Assembly: GCA_947498705.1 (NCBI GenBank)
Contig: CANMLW010000006.1
Coordinates: 1 to 64,000, forward strand
DNA length: 64,000 bases
Direction of reading: 5' to 3'
Source: an uncultured Aquimarina sp.
GTDB taxonomy: Bacteria > Bacteroidota > Bacteroidia > Flavobacteriales > Flavobacteriaceae
Positions 63,471-64,000 of this stretch are shown here, in pieces; positions within the stretch are counted from its first letter, which is position 1; each line of letters begins with the position of its first letter. A model generated the notes under the pieces. It searched no databases. It was not told the origin of the DNA and saw only the letters and a list, made by a program, of their open reading frames with translations. The position numbers and the translations under genes are program-made.

Positions 63471-64000
63471 ATGAATCTTTTACAAGGTAAAACCGCTATT
63501 ATCACAGGAGCTACCCGTGGTATTGGAAAAGGAATAGCAGAGATTTTTGCACAACAAGGTGCAAATGTTGCTTTTACATATAGCTCTTCTGTAGAAGCAG
63601 CAAATGCATTAGAAAAAGAATTAAACGAAAAAGGTATCAAAGCAAAAGGATACCAAAGTAATGCCGCAAATTATGATCAGGCACAAGAATTGGTTGCAGA
63701 TGTTATAGAAACTTTTGGGAGCATTGATGTTTTGGTAAATAACGCAGGTATTACCAAGGATAATCTTTTAATGAGAATGAGCGAAGAAGATTTTGATAAT
63801 GTGATAGATGTAAACCTGAAGAGTGTTTTTAATATGACCAAAGCGGTGCAAAGAACGATGTTAAAACAACGTAAAGGTAGTATTATTAACATGAGCTCTG
63901 TAGTAGGTGTTAAAGGTAATGCTGGACAGGCGAATTATGCTGCTTCAAAAGCTGGGATTATTGGATTTTCAAAATCGGTTGCATTAGAGCTTGGGTCAAG
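63471..64000 (+). CDS. fabG: 3-oxoacyl-ACP reductase, 5' part
   Basis: 176 codons are in the window; about 70 more are expected beyond the right edge. It is a short-chain dehydrogenase with the NADPH-binding TGATRGIGKGIA, NNAGITKDNLLMRM, the catalytic Ser in INMSSVVGVKG and the YAASKAG Tyr-Lys pair. The MNLLQGKTAIITGATRGIG start and the family marks are those of FabG in fatty-acid elongation. Confidence 0.93.
   Translation, partial: MNLLQGKTAIITGATRGIGKGIAEIFAQQGANVAFTYSSSVEAANALEKELNEKGIKAKGYQSNAANYDQAQELVADVIETFGSIDVLVNNAGITKDNLLMRMSEEDFDNVIDVNLKSVFNMTKAVQRTMLKQRKGSIINMSSVVGVKGNAGQANYAASKAGIIGFSKSVALELGS

Noticed and set aside
1..64000. tRNA genes, CRISPR arrays, insertion sequences, prophage genes
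   Set aside because: I looked for the T-loop signature, regularly spaced repeats, transposase motifs and phage proteins and found none.

Overview
The window is chromosomal DNA of a marine-type Bacteroidota, most likely a Flavobacteriaceae close to Aquimarina or a relative. The genus is my guess from overall protein character; the family-level call is firmer. Support comes from low G+C, PorX and two proteins with type IX secretion (T9SS) C-terminal sorting domains, -7 boxes of the TAnnTTTG type instead of E. coli -10 boxes, fused LpxC/FabZ, a fused E1 alpha/beta 2-oxoacid dehydrogenase, and family pairs typical of the group (RlmD with DUF6452/DUF6048). I see no insertion sequence, prophage, CRISPR array or tRNA gene.

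Layout. 1-104: 3' end of a 5S rRNA and a strong terminator, so an rRNA operon ends at the left edge. 154-9960: a TPR hybrid histidine kinase, a TlpA-type thioredoxin, a methyltransferase-ZIP transporter-DUF4268 operon, two RNA methyltransferases, and an ECF sigma factor with an overlapping membrane partner. 10081-14267: ornithine aminotransferase, a membrane-anchored AraC-type regulator, four small membrane proteins (CCC motif, two DUF2752, CD225/dispanin), then two tandem six-cysteine peptides with bacteriocin-type leaders. 14560-21306: a T9SS-secreted endonuclease I, MenB, two paralogous coiled-coil membrane proteins, an unlisted 40-residue peptide gene and a cupin. 21453-30721 (minus strand): fused E1 dehydrogenase, an M1-peptidase-like protein that has lost its zinc motif and carries a predicted outer-membrane barrel, a LOG-family protein and UvrA. 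31315-43050: a T9SS metallopeptidase, AroB, proline dehydrogenase, VOC and pentapeptide-repeat proteins, an S9 peptidase, an SPW protein and a GH53-like lipoprotein. 43332-48427: a MocR regulator divergent from a run of small accessory enzymes (two PNPOx-like, DUF1272, two GNAT, VOC), ending in an unlisted double-glycine peptide. 48546-52428 (minus): alanine dehydrogenase, TsaE and PorX. 52544-64000 (plus): an HD phosphohydrolase and the lipid A block lpxD-lpxC/fabZ-lpxA-efp-lpxD2-NTF2, then sucD, an M16 peptidase and the 5' part of fabG.

How the genes work together. The right third is mainly envelope and central metabolism: lipid A synthesis, fatty-acid reduction, the TCA step by SucCD, and EF-P. 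PorX (T9SS control) sits in the same window as two T9SS cargo proteins. The left and middle parts hold the accessory content. The most interesting signal is a set of four short peptide genes with Gly-Gly-type processing sites, two sharing a strict cysteine spacing, with no recognisable exporter or modifying enzyme in the window. Promoter calls rest on matching TAnnTTTG, with a TTG 17-23 nt upstream where stated. All function calls are by reading the translated sequences, without database searches.
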